Below are positions 7,344 to 14,510 of a stretch of 36,259 nucleotides of DNA, piece by piece. Each line of letters begins with the position of its first letter. The first letter of the stretch is position 1. The notes below the pieces were generated by a model. It had not been told where the DNA came from. It saw only the letters and a program-made list of their open reading frames with translations, and did no database searches. The DNA is from JBMOLL01 sp049325415 (lineage in GTDB: Bacteria; Bacteroidota; Bacteroidia; Bacteroidales; GCA-2748055), in assembly GCA_049325415.1 (NCBI GenBank), contig JBMOLL010000120.1:1-36259 (forward strand), read 5' to 3'. Made by a program: the position numbers and the translations under genes.

Positions 7344-8054
7344 ATGAATACCTACAAACGAATATTACTAAAACTGAGTGGTGAGGCCCTGATGGCCGGA
7401 AGATCGTATGGCATTGACCCCCGGCAACTGAATGATTTCACGGAGGAAATTATTGAAGTATCCCGTATGGGTGTACAGGTTGGTATTGTCATAGGGGGAG
7501 GCAATATATTTCGTGGCCTTTCCGGTGTAGATGAGGGTTTCGACAGGGTAAAGGGAGATTATATGGGCATGCTGGCCACAGTGATCAACGGACTGGCTCT
7601 GCAATCAGCCTTTGAGTCCAAACAGGCCGCTTCAAGGCTCTTCACCGCAGTGAGAATGGAACCTTTTGCCAGTTTCTATCAGAAACAGGATGCAATACAG
7701 GCAATGGAAAAGGGAGAAATCGTAATTTTTTCAGCAGGTACCGGAAATCCGTTTTTCACCACGGATACAGCGGCAGCCCTCAGAGCTGTGGAAATCGGTG
7801 CCGATGCCATGCTGAAAGGGACCCGTGTGGATGGAGTATACACCAGTGACCCTGAAAAAAATCCGGAGGCCGAAAAGTACCCGGAACTGACCTTTGACGA
7901 GGCCATGCAAAAATCGCTGAAAATATTAGACCTGACAGCCTTTGCCCTCTGTAAGGAAAACGAACTTCCGATCATCGTGTTCAAAATGAGTGAACCCGGG
8001 AACCTAAAACGGCTTATTTCAGGTGAAAAAGTTGGTACTTTAGTGAAAATTTGA
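7344..8054 (+). CDS. pyrH: UMP kinase
   Basis: A 236-residue amino acid kinase-family protein. Landmarks are RILLKLSGEALMA at the N-terminus, GIVIGGGNIFRG for phosphate binding, DYMGMLATVINGLAL for UMP binding, and FSAGTGNPFFTTDTAA. It phosphorylates UMP to UDP in pyrimidine nucleotide synthesis. The ATG at 7344 gives the standard N-terminus; an in-frame ATG at 7293 would start inside the terminator hairpin. It is followed by frr after 35 bases, the usual pyrH-frr neighbourhood. Confidence 0.96.
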   Translation: MNTYKRILLKLSGEALMAGRSYGIDPRQLNDFTEEIIEVSRMGVQVGIVIGGGNIFRGLSGVDEGFDRVKGDYMGMLATVINGLALQSAFESKQAASRLFTAVRMEPFASFYQKQDAIQAMEKGEIVIFSAGTGNPFFTTDTAAALRAVEIGADAMLKGTRVDGVYTSDPEKNPEAEKYPELTFDEAMQKSLKILDLTAFALCKENELPIIVFKMSEPGNLKRLISGEKVGTLVKI

Positions 8055-8089
8055 ATAATTTTAAACCTCACTCAGAAATTCCGCGGTAT

Positions 8090-8653
8090 ATGGACGAAGA
8101 AGTACAACTGGTCATTGAAATGACCACCGAAAGGATGGAGAAAGCAGTTGAGCACCTCGAAACGGAGCTTAGCCGTATCAGGGCAGGAAAAGCCAATGTG
8201 CACATTCTCGATAGCGTGAAAGTGGATTATTACGGCTCGCTGGTCCCTCTGAACCAGGTTTCCAATATCAGCACACCCGATCCCAAGACAATTGCCATTC
8301 AGCCCTGGGAAAAAAGTATGATCGATCCTATCGAAAAAGCCATTCAGAACTCCAGCGTCGGAATAACTCCGGTGAATAACGGGGAGATTATCAGGCTGGC
8401 CATCCCGCCACTGACTGAAGAGCGCAGAAAACAACTCGTCAAACAGGTCAAGGGCGAAGGAGAAAACGCCAAGGTAAGTATACGTACCAGCAGACGTGAT
8501 GCAATTGAAGAACTGAAAAAAATGGTAAAAGACGGACTTGCCGAGGACGAACAGAAACGAGCCGAGGAAAAGATTCAGAAGATTGTGGAAGAGTTCTCTG
8601 TAAAAGTTGATAAGGTAGTTGAACACAAAGAGGGAGAGATCATGACCATCTGA
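8090..8653 (+). CDS. frr: Ribosome recycling factor
   Basis: A 187-residue protein, the normal length. Landmarks are MEKAVEHLETELSRIRAGKA, VDYYGSLVPLNQVSNIS, and the helical C-terminus with VRTSRRDA-like ISIRTSRRDAIEELKKM. RRF splits post-termination ribosomes together with EF-G. The ATG at 8090 (MDEEVQLVIE) gives the standard N-terminus; an earlier in-frame ATG at 8051 overlaps the end of pyrH and adds 13 unconserved residues. A strong terminator follows 19 bases after the stop. Confidence 0.96.
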   Translation: MDEEVQLVIEMTTERMEKAVEHLETELSRIRAGKANVHILDSVKVDYYGSLVPLNQVSNISTPDPKTIAIQPWEKSMIDPIEKAIQNSSVGITPVNNGEIIRLAIPPLTEERRKQLVKQVKGEGENAKVSIRTSRRDAIEELKKMVKDGLAEDEQKRAEEKIQKIVEEFSVKVDKVVEHKEGEIMTI

Positions 8654-8672
8654 ACTTCTTTACCTGTGATAA

Positions 8673-8709
8673 AAACAAACGGGGCGCTTATTCAGCGCCC
8701 CGTTTGTTT
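8673..8709. terminator. Strong bidirectional terminator between frr and the OmpA-type lipoprotein gene
   Basis: A perfect 16-bp stem (8673-8688 with 8694-8709) around a 5-base TATTC loop. The core is ACGGGGCGCT/AGCGCCCCGT with A/T-rich flanks on both sides. The convergent genes end at 8653 and 8723, so it can serve both. Confidence 0.9.
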
Positions 8710-8722
8710 ATCCCCCGAAATC

Positions 8723-9724
8723 TTAATTCTGAAGGAGCTTATACAATTCATCCAGGTTTGGCGAAAGAATGATCTCGGTCCTTCGGTTCTTTGTCCTGGC
8801 CTCAGGCGTATCCGCCGGATCAACGGGAAGGAATTCCCCCCGTCCGGAAGCAGTGATCCTTTTAGGATCAATACCCGTACCTTCCAGCAGAATGCGTACA
8901 ATGGACGTGGCCCTCATTACACTCAGGTCCCAGTTATCCTTGATTGACGAACCCTTTCGGAAGGGAACATTATCTGTATGGCCTTCAATCATGATCCTGA
9001 TCTCCGGATTCCTGGCAAGAACCCCGGCCAGCTGCTGCAGTGCTTTCTTTCCGTTTGGATCCACATCCGTACTGCCCGATTTGAAAAGAAGTTTCTCTTC
9101 AAGGGAAACATAGACCATGCCGTTTTTCTGTGTGACGGTAAGTCCCTGTCCTTCAAACCCGAGCAGCGCCTTTTGTACAGTTTCCTTCAGCGAATTCATC
9201 AGCGAATCCTTGCGGTAAAGCAAGCGCTCCATTTCCACCAGGCGGGCATTGCGCGCCTCCAGTTCAGCACCCAGACGCAGAAGATCCTGACGCTGCTCAC
9301 TGACGTTTCCTTCGAGATTCTTCAACATACTTTCCTTCCTTGCAAGGTCTTCCTGGGTTGACTGAAGCTCGCCCAGCAGACGCTTCGTCTCCCGCGCATT
9401 ACCTGCCAGCAAGGCATCATGACTGGCTTCCAGATCTTCATAGCTCCGCTGAAGCTGGTCCTTTTCCTTTTTTACCTGGGCAAGTTCACGACTCATCCTC
9501 AGACTGTCATCCATGAATTTTTCCCGCTGATCCCTGATCCGGTCGGCACGCGCTTTCATTTCAGTATTCTCCACCGTGAGACGCTCATTATCGGCCATCA
9601 GCTGATCCCTCTTCTCTTCGAGGGTTCGGCTTTTATCACCCAGTTCCCTGAACTGCCGGGTGGGAACACAGGCTGCCAGGATCAGCAGGGTAAATAGCGG
9701 AAGCAATTTTATACTCTTTTTCAT
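8723..9724 (-). CDS. OmpA-family lipoprotein with a long coiled coil
   Basis: A 333-residue protein. Residues 1-19 are a lipoprotein signal (LLILAAC lipobox, acylated Cys at about 19). Residues 25-185 are a charged heptad-type coiled coil. Residues about 205-325 form an OmpA/MotB peptidoglycan-binding domain with VSLEEKLLFKSGSTDVDPNG, IEGHTDNVPF and TKNRRTEIIL. It should be anchored to a membrane by lipid and bind peptidoglycan through the C-terminal domain. The start has an AGGAG site, and a TAATTTTG promoter element lies at 9798-9805 on the same strand. Confidence 0.9.
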   Translation of the reverse strand: MKKSIKLLPLFTLLILAACVPTRQFRELGDKSRTLEEKRDQLMADNERLTVENTEMKARADRIRDQREKFMDDSLRMSRELAQVKKEKDQLQRSYEDLEASHDALLAGNARETKRLLGELQSTQEDLARKESMLKNLEGNVSEQRQDLLRLGAELEARNARLVEMERLLYRKDSLMNSLKETVQKALLGFEGQGLTVTQKNGMVYVSLEEKLLFKSGSTDVDPNGKKALQQLAGVLARNPEIRIMIEGHTDNVPFRKGSSIKDNWDLSVMRATSIVRILLEGTGIDPKRITASGRGEFLPVDPADTPEARTKNRRTEIILSPNLDELYKLLQN

Positions 9725-9797
9725 ATCCTTTCTCCTTTATCTTTTCCTTGATCACATTCCATTATTCCTGACCCGGAATCCGGGCTGCAGACTGTTA

Positions 9798-9805
9798 CAA
9801 AATTA
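9798..9805 (-). promoter_or_regulatory. Putative -7 promoter element for the OmpA-type lipoprotein gene
   Basis: The minus strand reads TAATTTTG, a full TAnnTTTG match. It implies a leader of about 70 bases before the ATG at 9724. Confidence 0.4.
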
Positions 9806-9947
9806 TGATGATGAAATAAATAAACCATAACTGTCGTTTCGTTGTTATTAAAACGGAACGATCAGGGAAAATTACATAAAAACGGTGCTGAATTGTGCTC
9901 ATTTTTTCACAGCATGCGTTCAAGATATCAACAAAACCAATTATTCC

Positions 9948-9955
9948 TATCTTTG
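9948..9955 (+). promoter_or_regulatory. Putative dxs promoter -7 element
   Basis: TATCTTTG followed by CAG, a full consensus match, 16 bases upstream of the dxs ATG. The -33 region is weak. Confidence 0.55.
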
Positions 9956-9971
9956 CAGAACAGGACAGAAG

Positions 9972-11906
9972 ATGAGCAGTGCGAGTGAAGCATATCCCCT
10001 GCTCGGGAAGATCGACTCTCCCGATGCAATCAAGAATCTGGGGCCGGATGAACTTATCCAGCTTAGCGGAGAACTCAGGCAGTTCATTATTGATGAGGTC
10101 TCCAGCAATCCTGCGCATTTCGGAGCGAGTCTCGGTGTAGTCGAACTTACCGTCGCCCTTCATTATGTTTACAATACTCCCTATGATAAGCTTATCTGGG
10201 ACGTTGGTCACCAGGCCTACGGACACAAGATTCTGACCGGAAGAAGGGATCAGTTTCACACCAACCGGAAATACAAGGGTATCAGCGGGTTTCCCAACAT
10301 TTCGGAAAGTGATTATGATGCCTTCGGTGTAGGTCATTCCTCCACCTCTATCTCTGCAGCCCTCGGAATGGATACCGCCTATAAACATCTCGGAGAAACC
10401 GACAGGCAGGTTGTGGCAATTATAGGTGACGGAGCACTTACCGGCGGCATGGCATATGAAGCCCTCAACAATGCTGGCCACGATAGCCGGAACCTGCTGG
10501 TAATTCTCAACGATAATAACATGGCCATCGACCCGAGTGTAGGTGCGCTCAAGGATTATCTGCTCGACATCACGACCTCGAAGACCTATAACAAAATGAA
10601 AAATGATGTCTGGAACCTGCTGGGCTCGCTCAGCAAGGTGGCGCCCAATGCCAGACATTATGTACAGAAAATTGAAAATGGTATGAAATCCATCCTTCTG
10701 AAACAGAGCAATCTGTTCGAAGCGTTGAATTTCAGATATTTTGGACCAGTTGATGGTCATGATGTCGTTCATCTGACCTCTGTCCTGAAGGATTTGCGCG
10801 ACATCCCCGGTCCCAAACTGCTTCATGTACTCACAAGGAAAGGAAAAGGTTTTCCGATGGCCGAACAAAACGTTACGGAATTCCACTCTCCAAGTGGCAA
10901 GTTTGACAGAGTGACCGGTGAATATCTCAAAAAAGCCTCAGAGCGGCCCCTTCCACCCCGTTTTCAGGATGTTTTTGGTGAAACCCTTCTGGAACTTGCC
11001 CGAACGAACAAAAAAATCGTAGGTATTACCCCGGCCATGCCCAGCGGTTCCTCCCTGAAAATCATGATGAATGAATTGCCTGAACGAAGCTATGATGTAG
11101 GCATCGCCGAACAACATGCCGTAACCTTTGCCGCAGGCCTGGCTGTTGCCGGTATGGTTCCCTATTGCAATATTTACTCCTCATTCATGCAAAGGGCTTA
11201 TGATCAGGTCATCCATGATGTGGCCCTGCAGAATCTTCCGGTTGTTTTCTGCCTCGATAGGGCCGGCCTGGTTGGCTCCGACGGAGCTACGCACCATGGT
11301 TCCTTCGACCTGGCTTTTTTCAGGTGTATCCCGAATCTGACCATTGCGGCCCCGATGGATGAGATCGAATTAAGAAACATGCTCTATTCAGCTCAGCTCA
11401 ACCCAAAAGGTCCGCTGGTAATCCGCTATCCCCGCGGGCGAGGTATACATGTTAACTGGAAGCTGCCTTTTCGCGAAGTTGAAACAGGAAAGGGAAGACG
11501 TATCAAGGACGGGGACGATCTGGCCATTGTAAGCATCGGAACAGCGGGTTTACTGGCGGCGGAAGCTATTGTGGAACTCGAAAAAGAGCATTACAGCATC
11601 GCCCACTACGACATGCGTTTTCTGAAACCGCTGGATGAAAAGCTGCTCAGAGAGATCTTCTCTCGTCATACTAAAATTATCAGCGTGGAAGACGGTACTA
11701 TTGCAGGTGGACTGGGAAGTGCCCTGCTTGAATATATGTCGGATCACGGATACCATGCAGAAATCAAACGCCTTGGGATACCCGACCGTTTTATCGAGCA
11801 TGGCACGCAGGAGGAACTGTACCTGGAATGCGGGTTCGACAGCGTGTCGATCGCCAGGGAAGCCCGTTTGCTCATCGGCGCAAAAAAACTCTACCGCGCC
11901 ATATAA
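9972..11906 (+). CDS. dxs: 1-deoxy-D-xylulose-5-phosphate synthase
   Basis: A 644-residue transketolase-family enzyme. The thiamine diphosphate motif GDGALTGGMAYEALNNAG lies near residue 150-170. GIAEQHAVTFAAGLA lies in the second domain near residue 380, followed by DRAGLVGSDGATHHG and IRYPRGRG. It condenses pyruvate with glyceraldehyde 3-phosphate, the first step of the MEP isoprenoid pathway. The ATG at 9972 is preferred over one at 9885 because a promoter element lies between them and homologues begin near this point. It stands alone with its own promoter and ends just before a hairpin shared with the convergent aldehyde dehydrogenase gene. Confidence 0.96.
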   Translation: MSSASEAYPLLGKIDSPDAIKNLGPDELIQLSGELRQFIIDEVSSNPAHFGASLGVVELTVALHYVYNTPYDKLIWDVGHQAYGHKILTGRRDQFHTNRKYKGISGFPNISESDYDAFGVGHSSTSISAALGMDTAYKHLGETDRQVVAIIGDGALTGGMAYEALNNAGHDSRNLLVILNDNNMAIDPSVGALKDYLLDITTSKTYNKMKNDVWNLLGSLSKVAPNARHYVQKIENGMKSILLKQSNLFEALNFRYFGPVDGHDVVHLTSVLKDLRDIPGPKLLHVLTRKGKGFPMAEQNVTEFHSPSGKFDRVTGEYLKKASERPLPPRFQDVFGETLLELARTNKKIVGITPAMPSGSSLKIMMNELPERSYDVGIAEQHAVTFAAGLAVAGMVPYCNIYSSFMQRAYDQVIHDVALQNLPVVFCLDRAGLVGSDGATHHGSFDLAFFRCIPNLTIAAPMDEIELRNMLYSAQLNPKGPLVIRYPRGRGIHVNWKLPFREVETGKGRRIKDGDDLAIVSIGTAGLLAAEAIVELEKEHYSIAHYDMRFLKPLDEKLLREIFSRHTKIISVEDGTIAGGLGSALLEYMSDHGYHAEIKRLGIPDRFIEHGTQEELYLECGFDSVSIAREARLLIGAKKLYRAI

Positions 11907-11912
11907 AAGAAA

Positions 11913-11942
11913 CGCTGCACCCCCGTTAATGAAAGTGCAGCG
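11913..11942. terminator. Hairpin between convergent dxs and aldehyde dehydrogenase genes
   Basis: CGCTGCAC (11913-11920) pairs perfectly with GTGCAGCG (11935-11942) around a 14-base loop, in the 58-base gap between two converging genes. There is no long T-run on the plus strand, so function as a terminator is likely but not certain. Confidence 0.5.
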
Positions 11943-11964
11943 CCACGATTCAGATAACTGACAA

Positions 11965-13524
11965 CTAAATATCAAATTTAATTCCCTGTGCCAGCGGCAG
12001 GCGGGAACTGTAATTGATCGTATTGGTTTGTCTGCGCATATAGATCTTCCATGCATCGGAACCCGACTCTCTTCCACCTCCGGTTTCCTTTTCACCTCCA
12101 AATGCACCACCTATCTCAGCACCCGAGGTACCGATATTCACATTGGCAATTCCGCAATCGGAACCCTGAGCCGACAGGAAGAGTTCGGCTTCCCGGAGAT
12201 TCAGAGTAAAAATAGCCGATGAAAGCCCCTGCGGAACACCATTATTCAGGGCTATTGCTTCCTCGATAGTGCTGTATTTCAATAGATAAAGCAAAGGGGC
12301 GAAAGTTTCTTCCTGCACGATCCGGTAATGGTTTTCCGCCTCGGCCAAAGCCGGAACCACATAGGTTCCGCATTCATATCCGGGGCCCGTCAGTACCTCT
12401 CCGCCAAAAATGACCTTGCCACCTGAATCCTTCACTGCCTGAATGGCATCGGTGAACAGTGACACAGCGCCCTTGTCAATCATCGGTCCCACCAGTGTGT
12501 TTTCATCCAGCGGATTGCCGATCCGTCCCACTACCTGACTATAGGCTTTTAACAATCGTTTTTTGACCTCCTCGTATACCTCATCATGAATAATGAGCCT
12601 GCGGGTGGAAGTACAGCGCTGACCGGTAGTACCGACAGCGCCGAATACGATGGCCGGAATGGCCAAATCCAGATCAGCATGTTTTGAAACGATAATGGCG
12701 TTGTTTCCTCCCAGCTCCATGATCGTTCTGCCCAGACGCTTGCCAACGATCCCGGAAATCCTTTTGCCAACTGCAGTGGAACCTGTAACAGAGAAAAGAG
12801 GGATCCGCGGATCTGCCGCAAAATTATCCCCAACTACACCCGATTTAGCTATGATCAGGTTAAACACACCTTCAGGAACAGCGTTCTCCCTCAATACCTT
12901 TTCAATGATCTTCTGTGTGGCAATGGCTGTCAGGGGGGTTTTTGAGCTGGGCTTCCAGATTACAACATCACCAGCAATGGCTGCGAGCATGGAGTTCCAG
13001 GCCCAGACAGCCACCGGAAAGTTAAAAGCAGTTACAAGACCCACTATTCCGAGCGGATGGTATTGATCATACATCCGGTGCTGAGGACGTTCCGACTGCA
13101 TGGTAAAACCATATAACTGCCTAGACTGACCCACGGCAAAGTCACAGATATCGATCATCTCCTGAACCTCTCCAAGCCCTTCCTGGTATATCTTCCCCAT
13201 TTCCAGGGATACAAGATAACCCAGATCAGCCTTCGCCTCCCGGAGACCCAGACCAATTTGCCTGACTACTTCCCCCCGAAGCGGTGCGGGTATGGTTTTC
13301 CACTCTTCAAAAGCCTCTGCGGCCTTTTTCATGATGGCCTCATAGTCCTCTGTTCCGGCGTTTTTCACCCGGGCAATCTCTGAGCCATCTACCGGCGAGA
13401 ACGAGCTCGTAAGGTCTCCTCCGGTTTTAAACCATACGGTACCCGTAGTGGCCCCACTGTTCACTTCTTCGATGCCAAGGCGCTTTAATACCTCCCTGGT
13501 CTTTTCTTTAAATCTGCTGTCCAT
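11965..13524 (-). CDS. Aldehyde dehydrogenase, ALDH7/antiquitin type
   Basis: A 519-residue NAD(P)-dependent aldehyde dehydrogenase. The catalytic Glu is in TIMELGGNNA and the nucleophile Cys in GTTGQRCTSTRRL. The C-terminal GGAFGGEKETGGGRESGSD, then WKIYMRRQTNTINYS, is characteristic of the ALDH7 group. ALDH7 members oxidise alpha-aminoadipic semialdehyde in lysine breakdown. No other lysine-catabolic gene is nearby, so the substrate here is uncertain. The ATG at 13524 lies just after a promoter element at 13552-13559; a longer reading from 13590 would pass through that promoter. Confidence 0.88.
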   Translation of the reverse strand: MDSRFKEKTREVLKRLGIEEVNSGATTGTVWFKTGGDLTSSFSPVDGSEIARVKNAGTEDYEAIMKKAAEAFEEWKTIPAPLRGEVVRQIGLGLREAKADLGYLVSLEMGKIYQEGLGEVQEMIDICDFAVGQSRQLYGFTMQSERPQHRMYDQYHPLGIVGLVTAFNFPVAVWAWNSMLAAIAGDVVIWKPSSKTPLTAIATQKIIEKVLRENAVPEGVFNLIIAKSGVVGDNFAADPRIPLFSVTGSTAVGKRISGIVGKRLGRTIMELGGNNAIIVSKHADLDLAIPAIVFGAVGTTGQRCTSTRRLIIHDEVYEEVKKRLLKAYSQVVGRIGNPLDENTLVGPMIDKGAVSLFTDAIQAVKDSGGKVIFGGEVLTGPGYECGTYVVPALAEAENHYRIVQEETFAPLLYLLKYSTIEEAIALNNGVPQGLSSAIFTLNLREAELFLSAQGSDCGIANVNIGTSGAEIGGAFGGEKETGGGRESGSDAWKIYMRRQTNTINYSSRLPLAQGIKFDI

Positions 13525-13551
13525 TTGCTGTGCTGAATTTTCAATTTGCCA

Positions 13552-13559
13552 CAAATTTA
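13552..13559 (-). promoter_or_regulatory. Putative promoter -7 element of the aldehyde dehydrogenase gene
   Basis: The minus strand reads TAAATTTG, a full TAnnTTTG match, about 27 bases before the ATG at 13524. Confidence 0.5.
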
Positions 13560-13696
13560 CTAAGGCCCTTTCTTGAAAAAGATATTGCATAACATGCCTG
13601 AACCTGTTATGGAACCTGTTTTACAGCCGTTCAGACGTTGTTATCAGTCCGACAGTTTGTCTGCAGAAAAATTTTCTGCGGTAAAAGGATTTGTAT

Positions 13697-13704
13697 TATC
13701 TTCG
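13697..13704 (+). promoter_or_regulatory. Possible promoter -7 element upstream of the tRNA-Leu region
   Basis: TATCTTCG followed by CAG resembles TAnnTTTG with one change and faces the tRNA, 174 bases upstream. A weaker alternative, TACTTTAA at 13846-13853 with TTGG about 20 bases before it, lies nearer the tRNA. The rest of the 354-base gap 13525-13878 shows no gene. Confidence 0.35.
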
Positions 13705-13768
13705 CAGTCCTGACGGATACGTTCTTTAATTAAACACTGCGATTTCAAATCGTTCTTTATTAGATTTT

Positions 13769-13783
13769 GCCCGGATGGCGGAA
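13769..13783 (+). repeat. Isolated copy of the tRNA-Leu 5' end
   Basis: GCCCGGATGGCGGAA at 13769-13783 repeats the first bases of the tRNA at 13879, 110 bases upstream of it. The similarity then stops: the following sequence has no D-loop, anticodon arm or T-arm. A shorter GGATGGCGGAACC version recurs inside the tandem array downstream. Confidence 0.6.
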
Positions 13784-13878
13784 CCGAAACCGGCAATGTG
13801 CCGGTGAGCTCCCGCCTCAGATTGGCCTGTTGGAGGATTGTTTTGTACTTTAAGTTAATTGTTCTTAAATAGTTGTAT

Positions 13879-13962
13879 GCCCGGATGGCGGAATTGGTAG
13901 ACGCGCTGGTCTCAAACACCAGTGATAGCGATATCGTGCCGGTTCGATCCCGGCTCCGGGTA
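13879..13962 (+). tRNA. tRNA-Leu (anticodon CAA)
   Basis: An 84-base class II tRNA. The acceptor stem is GCCCGGA with TCCGGGT (one G-U end pair) and the D-arm is GCG...CGC enclosing AATTGGTAGA. The anticodon stem is CTGGT/ACCAG with loop CTCAAAC, so the anticodon at 13913-13915 is CAA, reading TTG. The long variable arm has a GATA/TATC stem. The T-arm is GCCGG-TTCGATC-CCGGC and the discriminator is A. CCA is not encoded. A terminator follows directly, and two degenerate copies lie downstream. Confidence 0.95.
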
Positions 13963-13964
13963 CA

Positions 13965-13994
13965 AGCGAAAGGCGAAAGTTTTTCGCTTTTTTT
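13965..13994 (+). terminator. Intrinsic terminator of tRNA-Leu
   Basis: AGCGAAA (13965-13971) pairs with TTTCGCT (13982-13988) and is followed by a run of seven Ts. It begins 3 bases after the tRNA discriminator. Confidence 0.8.
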
Positions 13995-14051
13995 ATTGTC
14001 AGTTGCACCGAATTGTGGAACCGGGGAGAAGGAACGACGACGAGCTCACGA

Positions 14052-14151
14052 GCCCCCTGGGCGAGTAATTGGTAGACGCGTCCCGATGATCATCGGGATG
14101 ATAGCGATATCGTGCCGGTTCCCCCGATCACTATCGGGGCGGCTCCGGGTA
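14052..14151 (+). pseudogene. Degenerate tRNA-Leu copy 2 with palindromes in place of the anticodon arm and in the T-loop
   Basis: It aligns to the tRNA at 13879-13962. The D-loop, the variable arm and the 3' acceptor strand are retained. The 17-base anticodon stem-loop is replaced by the perfect 18-base palindrome TCCCGATGATCATCGGGA at 14081-14098. The T-loop 3' half GATCCC is replaced by 19 bases containing CCCCGAT-CACT-ATCGGGG at 14122-14139. The 5' acceptor strand is GCCCCCT and no longer pairs fully with TCCGGGT. With no anticodon it cannot decode. Confidence 0.8.
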
Positions 14152-14153
14152 CA

Positions 14154-14183
14154 AGCGAAAGGCGAAAGTTTTTCGCTTTTTTT
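14154..14183 (+). terminator. Copy of the tRNA-Leu terminator (unit 2)
   Basis: Same hairpin and T7 run as at 13965-13994, directly after degenerate copy 2. Confidence 0.65.
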
Positions 14184-14237
14184 ATTGTCAGTTGCACCGG
14201 ATGGCGGAACCGAGGAGGAGGAACGACGAGCTCACGA

Positions 14238-14337
14238 GCCCCCTGGGCGAGTAATTGGTAGACGCGTCCCGATGATCATCGGGATTATAGCGATATCGTG
14301 CCGGTTCCCCCGATCACTATCGGGGCGGCTCCGGGTA
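14238..14337 (+). pseudogene. Degenerate tRNA-Leu copy 3 with the same palindrome substitutions
   Basis: Nearly identical to copy 2: one base change just after the first palindrome (GGGATT for GGGATG). The palindromes lie at 14267-14284 and 14308-14325. The near-identity shows that the palindromes were present before the last duplication, and that this duplication was recent or has been kept uniform. Confidence 0.8.
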
Positions 14338-14339
14338 CA

Positions 14340-14370
14340 AGCGAAAGGCGAAAGTTTTTCGCTTTTTTTT
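14340..14370 (+). terminator. Copy of the tRNA-Leu terminator (unit 3)
   Basis: Same AGCGAAA/TTTCGCT hairpin, here with a T-run of eight. Confidence 0.65.
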
Positions 14371-14510
14371 ATTGTCAGTTGCACCGGATGGCGCAACCGG
14401 GGAGGGGAACTGAAAAGCAGCCGGGCACACAAAAAAGCAAATTCGGATATACAAATACAAACGCGCGAGCCTCAGGTCAGCCAAAGAGGGTTTCCCGGAA
14501 AACAAACTTC

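Larger units (their letters stand above)
13879..14400 (+). repeat. Tandem array derived from the tRNA-Leu gene and its terminator
   Basis: Three successive units share the tRNA 3' end, the terminator and the following TATTGTCAGTTGCACCG. The terminator starts are at 13965, 14154 and 14340, giving spacings of 189 and 186 bases. Unit 1 is the intact tRNA; units 2 and 3 are degenerate tRNA copies that differ from each other by one base across the 100-base tRNA-like part. No protein gene is seen in 13963-14510. The stretch 14401-14510 shows nothing recognisable. Confidence 0.85.

Noticed and set aside
9795..10886. Minus-strand open frame of 363 codons opposite dxs
   Set aside because: It lies antisense to the strongly conserved dxs coding sequence and resembles no family; a shadow frame.
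13644..13919. Minus-strand open frame of 91 codons
   Set aside because: It overlaps the tRNA-Leu gene and the promoter-like sequence upstream of it; no homology features.
13879..14400. Reading the tandem array as a CRISPR array
   Set aside because: There are only three units of about 187 bases, with no short uniform repeats or unique spacers and no cas genes.
13879..14400. Reading the palindrome-bearing copies as intron-containing tRNA genes
   Set aside because: The anticodon itself is missing and the inserts are simple palindromes at two sites, so removing them would not restore a working tRNA.
13769..14400. Integrated element using the tRNA-Leu as attachment site
   Set aside because: No integrase, transposase or phage gene is present, and the duplicated parts are not a simple tRNA 3'-end direct repeat bounding a gene cargo.
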